DNA of 41,409 bases from assembly GCA_023458215.1 (NCBI GenBank), contig JAEXAJ010000076.1, positions 1-41,409 on the forward strand, written 5' to 3'. Source of the DNA: Bacteroidota bacterium (GTDB lineage: Bacteria; Bacteroidota; Bacteroidia; Bacteroidales; Bacteroidaceae). The notes beneath the pieces are model-generated. The model was not told the origin of the DNA and did no database searches. It saw only the letters and a program-made list of their open reading frames with translations. This document shows positions 6,182 through 19,439 of this stretch, one piece after another. How positions within the stretch are numbered: the stretch's first letter is position 1; each line of letters begins with the position of its first letter. The translations under genes and the position numbers were made by a program.

Positions 6182-8173
6182 ATGAAGCAAGAAGAAGATC
6201 AGTTTACCGGATTACCGGAAAATGCATTTCGTGAATTAAAGCCGGGTGAGGTATACAATCCCTTAATGAGCCCTGATAAAAAATATCCGGAGGTAAATGT
6301 TTGGTCAGTCTCATGGGGTATTTGCATGGCAATCCTCTTTTCTGCCGCTGCCGCCTATCTAGGGCTGAAAGTCGGACAAGTATTCGAAGCAGCCATCCCC
6401 ATCGCCATTATTGCGGTGGGAGTATCCGGAGCTGCAAAACGTAAAAATGCGCTAGGCGAGAATGTGATTATCCAGTCTATCGGTGCCAGTTCAGGCGTAA
6501 TTGTAGCAGGAGCTATCTTCACATTGCCTGCTTTATATATTCTTCAAGAATCTTACCCTAAAGAAATATCAGTAACCTTTGCACAAGTATTTATCAGTTC
6601 CCTGTTGGGAGGTGTGCTGGGTATTCTTTTTCTTATTCCTTTCCGAAAATATTTTGTAAGTGACATGCATGGCAAATATCCATTTCCTGAGGCAACAGCT
6701 ACTACACAAGTACTTGTTTCAGGAGAAAAAAGCGGCAGTCAGGCAAAACCTTTGTTGATGGCAGGAATTATCGGCGGTCTGTATGATTTCATTGTAGCTA
6801 CATTCGGTTGGTGGAATGAAAACTTCACGACCCGCGTCTGCGGTTTCGGCGAAATGATGGCCGAAAAGGCTAAATTGGTATTTAAGGTAAATACCGGTGC
6901 TGCTGTTCTTGGTTTGGGATATATCGTCGGACTAAAATATGCTTCTATCATTTGTGCCGGTTCGCTTGCCGTATGGTGGGTTATTATCCCCGGAATGTCA
7001 ATGATCTGGGGAGATAGTGTATTAAATCAATGGAATCCGGAAATTACGGCAACTGTTGGAGCCATGGCACCCGAAGAAATATTCAAGTATTATGCCAAAA
7101 GTATCGGTATCGGCGGTATTGCTATGGCGGGTATTATAGGTATCATCAAGTCATGGGGAATTATTAAAAGCGCTGTGGGATTAGCTGCCAAAGAAATGGG
7201 TGGTAAATCTAATGTAGAAGCTTCTATAAAGCGTACCCAACGGGATATTTCTATGAAAATCATTGCTATCGGTTCCATTATTACTTTGATATTGGTAGTG
7301 TTGTTTTTCTATTTTGATGTCATGCAGGGCAATTTATTGCATACCCTTGTAGCTATTTTGCTGGTAGCGGGTATTGCTTTCCTGTTTACTACCGTTGCCG
7401 CTAATGCCATCGCCATCGTGGGTACTAATCCCGTTTCCGGTATGACCCTGATGACTTTGATCCTAGCGTCAGTAGTTATGGTAGCTGTAGGGCTGAAAGG
7501 TCCCGAAGGCATGGTTGCAGCACTTGTTATGGGAGGTGTGGTGTGTACGGCCCTGTCCATGGCAGGTGGTTTTATTACCGATTTAAAAATCGGTTACTGG
7601 TTAGGAAGTACACCAGCCAAGCAGGAAGCATGGAAGTTTCTCGGAACCATTGTTTCTGCTGCCACTGTGGGAGGTGTAATGATAATCCTGAATAAAACAT
7701 ACGGTTTTACAAGCGGGCAATTGGCTGCACCGCAGGCAAATGCTATGGCTGCGGTTATCGAACCGTTAATGAACGGCGTAGGTGCTCCGTGGTTACTATA
7801 TGGTATCGGCGCTGTACTTGCAGTTATATTAAACTTCTGCAAGATTCCGGCACTGGCGTTCGCCTTGGGTATGTTTATTCCGCTGGAACTGAACGTTCCA
7901 TTGGTAGTGGGCGGTGCCGTCAATTGGTTTGTAACCAGTCGTAGCAAAGACTCAGCTCTCAATACAGAACGTGGAGAAAAAGGAACATTGCTTGCATCCG
8001 GCTTCATTGCCGGTGGTGCCCTGATGGGGGTAGTGAGTGCGGCTATGCGTTTCGGAGGTATCAATCTCGTCAATGATGCATGGGTACAAAACTCTTGGTC
8101 GGAAGTGCTGGCACTCGGTGCTTATGCCCTGCTGATATTCTACTTGATTAAAGCTTCGATGAAGGTCAAATAA
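6182..8173 (+). CDS. OPT family oligopeptide transporter
   Basis: This 663-aa polytopic inner-membrane protein has a hydrophilic 40-residue N-terminus (EEDQFTGLPENAFRELKPGE) and then many hydrophobic spans to the C-terminus. AAAYLGLKVGQVFEAAIPI, GENVIIQSIGASSGVIVAG and VGTNPVSGMT are typical of the bacterial OPT (TIGR00733-like) branch. It probably takes up oligopeptides or related compounds using the proton gradient; the substrate cannot be read from sequence. The secreted esterase gene starts 22 bp downstream and the beta-galactosidase follows 1 bp after that, so the three may be co-transcribed. No obvious -7 box was found in the 89 bp before it. Confidence 0.92.
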   Translation: MKQEEDQFTGLPENAFRELKPGEVYNPLMSPDKKYPEVNVWSVSWGICMAILFSAAAAYLGLKVGQVFEAAIPIAIIAVGVSGAAKRKNALGENVIIQSIGASSGVIVAGAIFTLPALYILQESYPKEISVTFAQVFISSLLGGVLGILFLIPFRKYFVSDMHGKYPFPEATATTQVLVSGEKSGSQAKPLLMAGIIGGLYDFIVATFGWWNENFTTRVCGFGEMMAEKAKLVFKVNTGAAVLGLGYIVGLKYASIICAGSLAVWWVIIPGMSMIWGDSVLNQWNPEITATVGAMAPEEIFKYYAKSIGIGGIAMAGIIGIIKSWGIIKSAVGLAAKEMGGKSNVEASIKRTQRDISMKIIAIGSIITLILVVLFFYFDVMQGNLLHTLVAILLVAGIAFLFTTVAANAIAIVGTNPVSGMTLMTLILASVVMVAVGLKGPEGMVAALVMGGVVCTALSMAGGFITDLKIGYWLGSTPAKQEAWKFLGTIVSAATVGGVMIILNKTYGFTSGQLAAPQANAMAAVIEPLMNGVGAPWLLYGIGAVLAVILNFCKIPALAFALGMFIPLELNVPLVVGGAVNWFVTSRSKDSALNTERGEKGTLLASGFIAGGALMGVVSAAMRFGGINLVNDAWVQNSWSEVLALGAYALLIFYLIKASMKVK

Positions 8174-8195
8174 TTTGCATTAAGATAAAACATCC

Positions 8196-12285
<4,090 letters not shown>

Positions 12286-12315
12286 ATTTTAATCCCTTCG
12301 GATTAAGTATTTATG

Positions 12316-12350
12316 AAAAGGATGTAGTAAATTTGCTGCATCCTTTTTAT
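12316..12350 (+). terminator. Rho-independent terminator after the beta-galactosidase gene
   Basis: AAAAGGATG (12316-12324) pairs with CATCCTTTT (12339-12347), followed by TATATTTT. Confidence 0.8.
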
Positions 12351-12390
12351 ATTTTAAGACAAATAAGAATATTAACCAAAAGAGAAAACA

Positions 12391-13179
12391 ATGAAAGTAA
12401 TGACTAAAATTATGTTCAGTGCTCTTTGTGCCGCAGCAATGATAACCTCCGCTTCCGCACAAGATAATAGTGAAGTAATGCTGAGCAATGGTATAAAGTA
12501 TTTGGATATCCCATACGTAGCCCATACGTTGGAAATAAATGGTCCTGAAGAACTCATTATCAATTGCGATGAAGTAGATTGTACAACATTTGTAGAATAC
12601 GTATTGGCAGAATCTCTTTCTCCTACAGAAGAAGGTCAGGTGGCAGAAGGTGACTTTGCCGACAACTTACAGAAAATTCGTTATCGCAATGGCAATATTG
12701 ACGGCTACACTTCACGCCTGCACTACATTTCAGACTGGATCAACAACGGTGTACGCAACGGTTTCCTTGAAGATGTAACAGCATCAAAAGGTACAGCAAC
12801 CGAGAAGTTGTCTATCTCTTATATGTCTGCCCACCCCCAACAATACAAACAACTTGCCAATTCAAGTGAAAATGTAGCCAAGATGAAAGAGATTGAACAA
12901 TCATTGTCCGGAAAAACCATTAAGTACCTCCCCAAAGACAAACTCCCTTATAATGGATTTAATTGGATCAAGAATGGTGACATCATCGCTATTACTACCA
13001 ATACTCCGGGACTTGATGTTATTCACATGGGTATTGCATTCTATGTAGATGGCAAACTGACTCTGTTGCACGCTTCCTCTAAAGATAAGAAAGTAGAGGT
13101 CTCTAAAGTTGCATTGTCGCAGATGCTAAAGGACAATAGCAAATGGACCGGCATAAGGGTATTGAGAATGAAGAAATAA
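12391..13179 (+). CDS. DUF1460 (N-acetylmuramoyl-L-alanine amidase-like) exported protein
   Basis: This 262-aa protein has a signal peptide ending at SASAQ (about residue 24). It matches the DUF1460 NlpC/P60-like cysteine peptidase fold. The catalytic Cys64 lies in EVDCTTFVEYVL and the His212 motif VIHMGIAF precedes YVDGKLTLLHASS. Members of the family cleave N-acetylmuramoyl-L-alanine bonds in cell-wall fragments, so a periplasmic role in peptidoglycan turnover or muropeptide recycling is likely. It is flanked by terminators on both sides and is probably monocistronic. Confidence 0.85.
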   Translation: MKVMTKIMFSALCAAAMITSASAQDNSEVMLSNGIKYLDIPYVAHTLEINGPEELIINCDEVDCTTFVEYVLAESLSPTEEGQVAEGDFADNLQKIRYRNGNIDGYTSRLHYISDWINNGVRNGFLEDVTASKGTATEKLSISYMSAHPQQYKQLANSSENVAKMKEIEQSLSGKTIKYLPKDKLPYNGFNWIKNGDIIAITTNTPGLDVIHMGIAFYVDGKLTLLHASSKDKKVEVSKVALSQMLKDNSKWTGIRVLRMKK

Positions 13180-13196
13180 GTTGAGGTTATCTCACT

Positions 13197-13236
13197 AAAA
13201 ATGCCGATAAGTGATTTATTCATTTATCGGCATTTT
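13197..13236. terminator. Bidirectional terminator between the DUF1460 gene and dnaB
   Basis: AAAATGCCGATAA and TTATCGGCATTTT form a 13-bp stem with A/T-rich ends, usable in both directions. The two genes converge here. Confidence 0.85.
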
Positions 13237-13274
13237 CTATTTTGGTAAGAACGTTGAATCACATGTATCTATTT

Positions 13275-14849
13275 TTAAAAAGGTAACGGTCCGTCTGAAG
13301 ACCCTACTCCACCGAATGGATTATCCGTTTGTGGTACAAAGTCCGCTGCAGAAGGAGGAGGTGGTGTAGAAGAACTTCCGATGGGAGCATTCATACGCGA
13401 ACCGAACGTTGTTCCTCCACCTTCGGCTGGAGGTGGAATAACCATATCGTCCTCCGGGTTGGCAAAACGCGTGAACTGACCGATAAAGCGTAAACGCACA
13501 TCACCCACAGCACCATTACGGTGCTTGGCTATGATGATTTCCGCCATACCACGCAAGTCGCTACCGTCGGCCGAAGTGTATATTTTATAGTATTCAGGTC
13601 GGTGAATGAAACATACCATATCGGCATCCTGCTCAATGGCACCGGATTCACGAAGGTCACTCAACTGAGGACGCTTTCCTTCTTCCCCCTCACGATTCTC
13701 CACACCACGATTCAACTGCGACAAGGCGATAATAGGAATATTCAACTCTTTCGCCAACCCTTTCAGGGATCGGGAAATGGTACTCACCTCTTCCTGACGG
13801 CTACCGAATGCCATACCACTGGCATTCATCAACTGAAGGTAGTCAATGATAATGATTCTCACCCCATGTTCCCGCACCAGTCGGCGGGCTTTTGTACGCA
13901 GTTCGAAAACCGACAAAGAAGGCGTATCATCTACATATAAAGGAGCGTCCAGCAGGTCACGTAATTTGTAGTCCAGCTGCTGCCACTCATAATCCGCCAA
14001 CTGACCGCTCTTTATCTTCTCACTCGGAATTTCGCACACATTGGAAATCAGACGATTAACCAACTGTACGTTACTCATTTCAAGAGAAAACAGAGCTACC
14101 GGATTACGAAAATTTACGGCAATATTCTTTGCCATCGAAAGTACGAACGCCGTCTTACCCATTGCAGGACGGGCAGCGATAATAATAAGGTCGGCCCGTT
14201 GCCAACCGGATGTCATCTTATCCAGTTTGGTATAGCCGCTTTCCAAACCACTCAAACCATCCGCACGGGCGGCGGCTTTCTGAATCAAGTCGTAGGCTTC
14301 GGCAATGACAGGATTAATCTGTGTATAATCCTTCTTCATGTTCTGCTGAGAAATCTCAAACAGCCTTCCTTCCGCTTCCTGCATCAAATCGTCCACATCC
14401 AACGTTTCGTCAAATGCCTTGCTTTGAATATTACTGGTAAAGGTAATCAGCTCACGAGCCAACATCTTTTGAGCAATGATGCGGGCATGATATTCGATAT
14501 GTGCAGACGAAGCAACCTTACTACTCAACTGAGTAATGTAGAAAGGTCCGCCCACTTCCTCCAAATCTCCCCGCTTGGCAAGCTGCTCTTTTACGGTAAG
14601 AATATCGACCGGCTTCTGATTGACAGCCAAATCGGTAATTGCGGAATAGATCAACTGATGCCGGTGTTCATAAAAAGACTCCGGACGGAGAATTTCACTT
14701 ACCAGCGAATAAGCGTCTTTCTCAATCATCAAGGCACCCAACACAGCTTCTTCCAGTTCGGGAGCTTGCGGCTGGATGCGCCCGTAGTCTGTTACAGGCT
14801 GCGGCGTTTTACCTTTTGGAGTGCGGGAGTATTTTTTTTGTTCTGCCAC
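13275..14849 (-). CDS. dnaB: Replicative DNA helicase DnaB
   Basis: The protein is 524 aa. The DnaB N-terminal domain (about 25-130) starts with QAPELEEAVLGALMIEKDAY. After a linker, the RecA-like ATPase has Walker A ARPAMGKT (226-233), FSLEMSNVQLVNRL, Walker B IIIIDYLQL (332-340), SQLNRGVENRE, the LRESGAIEQDADMV segment and AKHRNGAVGD. The C-terminal 55 residues are Pro/Gly/Ser-rich (PPPAEGGGTTFG). The start codon is GTG (cac at 14847-14849); the next Met is 40 residues later, inside the domain. It unwinds the replication fork. Its promoter is TATCTTTG at 14925-14932 with a TTG at suitable distance upstream. Its start codon touches a 38-bp inverted repeat shared with ispE. Confidence 0.95.
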   Translation of the reverse strand: MAEQKKYSRTPKGKTPQPVTDYGRIQPQAPELEEAVLGALMIEKDAYSLVSEILRPESFYEHRHQLIYSAITDLAVNQKPVDILTVKEQLAKRGDLEEVGGPFYITQLSSKVASSAHIEYHARIIAQKMLARELITFTSNIQSKAFDETLDVDDLMQEAEGRLFEISQQNMKKDYTQINPVIAEAYDLIQKAAARADGLSGLESGYTKLDKMTSGWQRADLIIIAARPAMGKTAFVLSMAKNIAVNFRNPVALFSLEMSNVQLVNRLISNVCEIPSEKIKSGQLADYEWQQLDYKLRDLLDAPLYVDDTPSLSVFELRTKARRLVREHGVRIIIIDYLQLMNASGMAFGSRQEEVSTISRSLKGLAKELNIPIIALSQLNRGVENREGEEGKRPQLSDLRESGAIEQDADMVCFIHRPEYYKIYTSADGSDLRGMAEIIIAKHRNGAVGDVRLRFIGQFTRFANPEDDMVIPPPAEGGGTTFGSRMNAPIGSSSTPPPPSAADFVPQTDNPFGGVGSSDGPLPF

Positions 14850-14886
14850 TTTTTTTAGTTATAAGTTATGAGTTATAAGTTATTTG
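14849..14886. repeat. Family A repeat, left arm (38 bp) at the dnaB start
   Basis: Perfect inverted partner of 15007-15044. Read toward dnaB it is CAAATAACTTATAACTCATA then ACTTATAACTAAAAAAAG, so the dnaB leader ends with the same 38 bases as the ispE leader. Confidence 0.85.
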
Positions 14887-14924
14887 CCGATGGCTCTTTA
14901 AGAGTATCTGCAAAAAAGGGAGAG

Positions 14925-14932
14925 CAAAGATA
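14925..14932 (-). promoter_or_regulatory. Promoter -7 element for dnaB
   Basis: TATCTTTG on the minus strand, with TTG about 20 bp upstream (in GTTGAACG). The predicted leader is about 70 nt and includes the family A repeat and a small CTCTT/AAGAG hairpin. Confidence 0.65.
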
Positions 14933-14988
14933 GTTCTTTTTCTTTAATCGTTCAACGACCAATCAGATATAAGTTATTAATAAATTGT

Positions 14989-14996
14989 TAACTTTG
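14989..14996 (+). promoter_or_regulatory. Promoter -7 element for ispE
   Basis: TAACTTTG matches TAnnTTTG, 48 bp before the ispE start. The leader contains the right arm of the 38-bp inverted repeat. Confidence 0.65.
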
Positions 14997-15006
14997 CATC
15001 CACCAA

Positions 15007-15044
15007 CAAATAACTTATAACTCATAACTTATAACTAAAAAAAG
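15007..15044. repeat. Family A repeat, right arm (38 bp) at the ispE start
   Basis: Exact reverse complement of 14849-14886. It ends at the base before the ATG of ispE. The 120 bp between the arms holds both divergent promoters. Confidence 0.85.
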
Positions 15045-15872
15045 ATGCTTGTCTTTCCAAACGCCAAAATAAACCTTGGGCTGAATATAACAGAAAAACG
15101 CCCTGACGGATATCATAATCTGGAAACTATATTCTATCCTATTCCTGTTGACGATGCACTGGAGGTGAATGTACTGCACGAAAGAAATGAGAAATATCAT
15201 TTGCACCAGGCAGGTTTGGAGATAGCCGGTGAAGCGGAAAACAATCTGGTCGTAAGAGCATATAAGTTGCTGGATAAGGAATTTAATCTGCCCCCGATTG
15301 ATATTCATTTATTCAAGCATATCCCATCAGGAGCAGGATTGGGCGGAGGCTCGGCAGACGCGGCTTTCATGCTAAAGCTACTGAATGACAAATTCAGTCT
15401 TGGGTTGAAAGATGAAAGTTTAGAAGAGTATGCGGCTAGATTAGGTGCAGATTGTGCATTCTTCATCAAAAACAAACCTACTTATGCAGAGGGTATCGGA
15501 AATATCTTTTCCCCTATTCAGTTATCCCTAAAAGGCTATCAGCTGTGGTTGGTAAAACCGAATATCTTTGTTTCCACACGTGATGCTTTCTCTAAAATCA
15601 AGCCCCATCATCCGGAACAATCTTTAAAAGATATCGCACAATCACCGGTTGAAGATTGGAAAGACCGTATGGTGAATGATTTTGAAGAAAGCGTATTCCC
15701 CCAATTCCCGGCTATCGGAAAGATTAAAGACGAAATGTATAGACAAGGAGCCTTATACGCATCCATGAGTGGATCGGGTTCTTCGGTATACGGTATATTT
15801 AAGGCAGACGCTCTATTACCGGAAATCGACTTTGGAGAAAAGGCTTTTGTATTTAAAGGAAAGCTCGCCTGA
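15045..15872 (+). CDS. ispE: 4-diphosphocytidyl-2-C-methyl-D-erythritol kinase
   Basis: This 275-aa GHMP kinase phosphorylates CDP-ME in the non-mevalonate isoprenoid pathway. [20 protein letters not shown] at the N-terminus is the substrate-binding signature. [15 protein letters not shown] (about 94-108) is the ATP-binding motif and [12 protein letters not shown] near the C-terminus is motif 3. It is full length. It is transcribed divergently from dnaB. The dxs remnant at the window's left end belongs to the same pathway but is dead, so flux must rely on another dxs. Confidence 0.95.
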   Translation: MLVFPNAKINLGLNITEKRPDGYHNLETIFYPIPVDDALEVNVLHERNEKYHLHQAGLEIAGEAENNLVVRAYKLLDKEFNLPPIDIHLFKHIPSGAGLGGGSADAAFMLKLLNDKFSLGLKDESLEEYAARLGADCAFFIKNKPTYAEGIGNIFSPIQLSLKGYQLWLVKPNIFVSTRDAFSKIKPHHPEQSLKDIAQSPVEDWKDRMVNDFEESVFPQFPAIGKIKDEMYRQGALYASMSGSGSSVYGIFKADALLPEIDFGEKAFVFKGKLA

Positions 15873-15947
15873 AAAGTACTTCTCACATTACTAAACAAAA
15901 GTCATACAAGGTTGTTTTTTATTCAAAAATTAAATACCACCTCGATT

Positions 15948-16436
15948 ATGAAAAAGTTTAGATTCGGTTTTCTTGTCAGCTTGTTATTATTGATTTCTGT
16001 ATCCATGTTTGCTGACGATAATTTGCCTGCAAAAATGGGAGCTGCTCTAAAAAAAATGTATCCCAATGCCACTAATGTAGAATGGGAACGAATGGCAGAT
16101 TGTTATGTTGCAGAGTTCATCATAGACAATGAGGAAATTGATGTCTGGTTTAATAATGATGCTCAATGGGTAATGACTGAGACAGACGTAGAATCATTAG
16201 AAAAAGTGCCCACTCCTGTTGCCGCCGCTTTCATGAATAGTACAATGGCTGAAATGAGGTTGACTGACGTAAGAATCATCACCTTCCCCAACAAACCTAC
16301 AGTAATCATTATTGAAACCGAGCAATACAATTCTGATGAAGAATTCCAATATTTCTATGCTCCGGACGGAACATTACTACAAAGCCTCGATGTCACAGAA
16401 TTGGGAGGGGAGATTTATCCGGGACTGTTTGAGTAG
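15948..16436 (+). CDS. PepSY-like (DUF2874) exported protein
   Basis: The protein is 162 aa from the ATG at 15948. A start 12 codons earlier would place polar residues before the signal peptide MKKFRFGFLVSLLLLISVSM, which ends near MFADD. The mature part has two PepSY-like repeats typical of DUF2874 (LKKMYPNATNVEWE, then VAEFIIDNEEIDVWFN and a second half with QYFYAPDGTLL). Such small periplasmic proteins are common in Bacteroides; their function is unknown. The stop codon lies in the left arm of a long inverted repeat (16435-16529). Confidence 0.75.
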   Translation: MKKFRFGFLVSLLLLISVSMFADDNLPAKMGAALKKMYPNATNVEWERMADCYVAEFIIDNEEIDVWFNNDAQWVMTETDVESLEKVPTPVAAAFMNSTMAEMRLTDVRIITFPNKPTVIIIETEQYNSDEEFQYFYAPDGTLLQSLDVTELGGEIYPGLFE

Positions 16437-16529
16437 TTATGAGTTATTAGTTATAAGTTATTTGTTTGTGGATTCAAGAATGCATAAAGCAATCACAAAC
16501 AAATAACTTATAACTAATAACTCATAACT
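16435..16529. repeat. Family A inverted repeat: 36-bp perfect arms between convergent genes
   Basis: Arms 16435-16470 and 16494-16529 are perfect reverse complements around a 23-nt loop. They carry the same rhythm as the dnaB/ispE repeat (GTTATTAGTTATAAGTTATT). The arms touch the stop codons of the PepSY-like gene and of purT, so the RNA hairpin can serve as a terminator for both. Confidence 0.85.
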
Positions 16530-17695
16530 TAATACACTTCTACCCTCGCCGCAATCTCCTTTGCCTTTTCACGAAGTGCATTGAGGTCGCTATCTAGTGG
16601 CGCATAGCAGAGTACTACACCCATACGACGGTTAATGCGGGTGGTAGGTTTGCCGAAAATACGCAGGTAGGTATCTTCTTCTTTCGTAACTTCTTCCATT
16701 CCGCGATAGTTGGGACGTTGTTCGCTGGCAATGGTTGAAAGGATAACAGCGCTTGCTCCTATGCGTTCCTGCTTAATGCCCGGAATTGGCAAACCAAGCA
16801 CGGCACGACAGTGAAGTTCGAATTCATTGAGGTTTTGTGTTCCAGCCAAGGTAACCATACCGGTATCGTGTGGACGAGGAGAAAGCTCGGAGAAGTAAAC
16901 CCCGTTGTCATGACTCAAGAAGAACTCTACACCCCACAGACCGGCACCGGTCAATGCACGAGTCACTTTTTCTGCCATCTCCTGCGCTTCCTTCAAATGA
17001 GCAGGGTCTATATGGGCCGGCTGGAAACTCTCCCGATAATCTCCACCTTTCTGTACATGACCGATGGGCGGACAGAACAAAGTAGGACCATTCTTTTGAG
17101 TAACTGTAAGCAACGTTATTTCACTATCAAATTTGATGAACTCTTCAATGATAAGTTCCTTGATGTCACCACGGCTGCCGTTGCATCCATATTCCCAGGC
17201 ATGTTCCAGTTCATCGGCACTCTTCACTAGAGATTGCCCTTTACCAGAAGAAGACATTAACGGCTTCACCACACAAGGGAATCCTATCTTTTCTGCGGCA
17301 GCTTTCAGTTCTTCCAATGACGTCGCATAGAAATATTTAGCAGTCTTCAAACCAAGTTCTTTGGCAGCAAGATCACGTATCGCCTTGCGGTTCATCGTAA
17401 AATTAGCAGCACGTGCACTGGGTACGACTTGAATGCCTTGCTTTTCAAAATCATATAAACGTTCCGTGCGGATGGCTTCAATCTCAGGAACAATAATATC
17501 CGGTTGGTGTTTCTTTACCGCACGTTCCAAAGCATCGCCGTCCAGCATGCTGAACACTTCAAATTCATCTGCCACTTGCATAGCAGGCGCTCCGGCATAC
17601 GAGTCGCAGGCAATAATGTACTGCCCTTTACGTTGAGCGGAAATCACAAATTCCTTGCCCAATTCACCGGAACCTAACAATAAAATTTTCTTCAT
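16529..17695 (-). CDS. purT: Formate-dependent phosphoribosylglycinamide formyltransferase (GAR transformylase 2)
   Basis: The protein is 388 aa from the ATG at 17695. A longer frame to 17779 only translates the repeat element upstream and is rejected. PurT makes formyl-GAR from GAR, formate and ATP in purine synthesis. The start [20 protein letters not shown] is the nucleotide-binding PurT N-domain. The ATP-grasp region has [20 protein letters not shown] and [20 protein letters not shown] with PHDTGMVT, close to E. coli PurT in length and motif order. It is downstream of the DUF4301 gene on the same strand, separated by an inverted repeat (17711-17801). Confidence 0.95.
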   Translation of the reverse strand: MKKILLLGSGELGKEFVISAQRKGQYIIACDSYAGAPAMQVADEFEVFSMLDGDALERAVKKHQPDIIVPEIEAIRTERLYDFEKQGIQVVPSARAANFTMNRKAIRDLAAKELGLKTAKYFYATSLEELKAAAEKIGFPCVVKPLMSSSGKGQSLVKSADELEHAWEYGCNGSRGDIKELIIEEFIKFDSEITLLTVTQKNGPTLFCPPIGHVQKGGDYRESFQPAHIDPAHLKEAQEMAEKVTRALTGAGLWGVEFFLSHDNGVYFSELSPRPHDTGMVTLAGTQNLNEFELHCRAVLGLPIPGIKQERIGASAVILSTIASEQRPNYRGMEEVTKEEDTYLRIFGKPTTRINRRMGVVLCYAPLDSDLNALREKAKEIAARVEVY

Positions 17696-17710
17696 TAATG
17701 AGTGGTTATA

Positions 17711-17801
17711 AATGAAGAATGAGGAATGATGAATGAAGAATTTGCTGCGCGGTGAACACACCGCATGGTAATTCTTCATTCTTCATTCTTCATTCTCCAT
17801 T
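17711..17801. repeat. Family B inverted-repeat element, copy 1
   Basis: Arms of about 32 bp built on (GAATGAA)n at 17711-17742 and 17770-17801 flank a core with GCTGCGC, the hairpin GCGGTG-AACA-CACCGC, and CCGCATGGTAATTCTTCATT. The second copy at 21651-21725 shares both core blocks. It lies between the DUF4301 and purT genes. Confidence 0.8.
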
Positions 17802-17816
17802 GTTAGTTGTTAATTA

Positions 17817-19334
17817 TTACTGATGTTGCTCTCTCAACAAATCATTCACCGTTTTCACCGGATTGAATGTATCCAAAGAAACTTCCACAAATACAGTGTT
17901 CCAGTCACTCATGGCACCATTCCAAAGACCGGGAAGTTCAAGAGCTTTCAAATCTTTACCATTTTTGGACTTATAAGAGATGAAACCTGTAGCTTTATCC
18001 ACAAACTTCACGAGGTCGAACTTATGCCCTTTGTAATCTCTTACCGCACAAACTAAATCTACCGGATTGAAGTGAGTGCCCTTTTCGAACATCTCTTTCT
18101 TCTCCTGATCGTTCATGTCAATCTGTGAGCTTTCGAGAATTTGCAATGAGATAGTGCCATCGCTATTGTATGCCAGGAACGGACCGCCACCCGGTTCACC
18201 CACATTCTTCACCATACCGCATACGCGCATCGGACGGTTTAGTTTATTCTTCAAGTAGATCACCAATTCAGCATCTTCGAGATCCTTCACTTCAGGATTC
18301 TTGCAATAAAGTTTCTTTTGCAGGAACTGGAGGATTTCCATAATCTGATCGTGAGTATATTTACCACTATCCAATAATTGCAGATAAGCAAATGCCTGCT
18401 GCTGTAAAGTAATCAGTACACCGGCAATCAGTTTCTTATATAATACGGTATCCCCTTTCAATTTATCGGGCACCACATTGTCGATGTTCTTTATAAAGAT
18501 AACATCTGCGTCGAGGTCATTCAGGTTTTCGATAAGTGCGCCATGTCCACCCGGGCGGAACACCAACTTGCCGTTGTCACGGAACGGATTATTTTCCATA
18601 TCGGCAGCTACCGTATCGGTACTCGGTTTTTGTTCTGAGAAAGAAATATTATACTCCACGCCATACTTCTTGGCATAAACGGCTGCCTTTTCATCTACTA
18701 AGGCTTTGAATAAAGCACGATGTTCGGGTGATACGGTAAAATGTACGTTCACCTTGCCATTTCTATTGGCGGCATACAATGCGCCTTCCACCAAATGTTC
18801 TTCCAACGGGGTACGACTACCGTCCTCGTATTTATGGAATTTCAGCAACCCTTTGGGAAGAGCGCCATAATTCAATCCGGCAGCTTCGAGCAAAGCAGCC
18901 ACTACAGCTTTATAGTTTCCGTCAGCTATCAATGCAGGAATATCTTTACCGGCCGTTTTTAGGCACGCGGCATTCAAATCATCATAGAAGGCAAACTTTT
19001 CAATCTTCTCGAAGAATGTTTTTTCGAAACTTGATTGAGGAGTTTCATAATCAGCTCCCAGAAATTCAAACAAATTCTTAAACATACGACTGGCAGCACC
19101 CGAAGCCGGCACAAACTTAACAACCGTCTTATCAGTCTGAGTATAAGCTTCCCACGCATCCAAATACTTTTTCTGTTCATCGGTATCAGGTGCCAATATA
19201 CCTTTATCTACAGAAGCTGCGGCGGATAATTTCAGGTATGGAAAACCTTTCTCGAAACAAGCCAACTGGTCGGCAATTTGTTGTTCAGAGATGCCCTTTT
19301 TTGCGAGCAGCTCTTTGTCTTGCGGTGTCATCAT
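17817..19334 (-). CDS. DUF4301 protein, possibly nucleotidyltransferase-like
   Basis: This 505-aa cytoplasmic protein is full length for DUF4301, a Bacteroidetes family without assigned function. VVKFVPASGAASRMFK (71-86) resembles the glycine-rich NTP-binding loop of sugar-nucleotide pyrophosphorylases. FRPGGHGALIENLNDL and VIFIKNIDNVVPD (about 260-291) recall the GxGGL...VDN region of UDP-GlcNAc pyrophosphorylases. That parallel is my inference. It is expressed divergently from the Rel-family gene, with TATTTTTG at 19361-19368 as likely -7 box. Met1 or Met2 may be the start. Confidence 0.8.
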   Translation of the reverse strand: MMTPQDKELLAKKGISEQQIADQLACFEKGFPYLKLSAAASVDKGILAPDTDEQKKYLDAWEAYTQTDKTVVKFVPASGAASRMFKNLFEFLGADYETPQSSFEKTFFEKIEKFAFYDDLNAACLKTAGKDIPALIADGNYKAVVAALLEAAGLNYGALPKGLLKFHKYEDGSRTPLEEHLVEGALYAANRNGKVNVHFTVSPEHRALFKALVDEKAAVYAKKYGVEYNISFSEQKPSTDTVAADMENNPFRDNGKLVFRPGGHGALIENLNDLDADVIFIKNIDNVVPDKLKGDTVLYKKLIAGVLITLQQQAFAYLQLLDSGKYTHDQIMEILQFLQKKLYCKNPEVKDLEDAELVIYLKNKLNRPMRVCGMVKNVGEPGGGPFLAYNSDGTISLQILESSQIDMNDQEKKEMFEKGTHFNPVDLVCAVRDYKGHKFDLVKFVDKATGFISYKSKNGKDLKALELPGLWNGAMSDWNTVFVEVSLDTFNPVKTVNDLLREQHQ

Positions 19335-19360
19335 AATACATTGTTTTATTAATTCATGCC

Positions 19361-19368
19361 CAAAAATA
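19361..19368 (-). promoter_or_regulatory. Promoter -7 element for the DUF4301 gene
   Basis: TATTTTTG on the minus strand, 26 bp before the start at 19334. Confidence 0.5.
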
Positions 19369-19410
19369 CAAAAAAAGCAGAACGGCTACCTACAAAAACA
19401 AGAAAAAAAC

Positions 19411-19418
19411 TAACTTTG
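19411..19418 (+). promoter_or_regulatory. Promoter -7 element for the Rel-family gene
   Basis: TAACTTTG lies 21 bp before the ATG at 19440. It falls inside a longer open frame beginning at 19356, which argues for the downstream start. Confidence 0.6.
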
Positions 19419-19439
19419 AAGCACAAAATACGGACGATT

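Noticed and set aside
17696..17779. N-terminal extension of purT
   Set aside because: It translates the family B inverted repeat; known PurT proteins begin at the [14 protein letters not shown] start.
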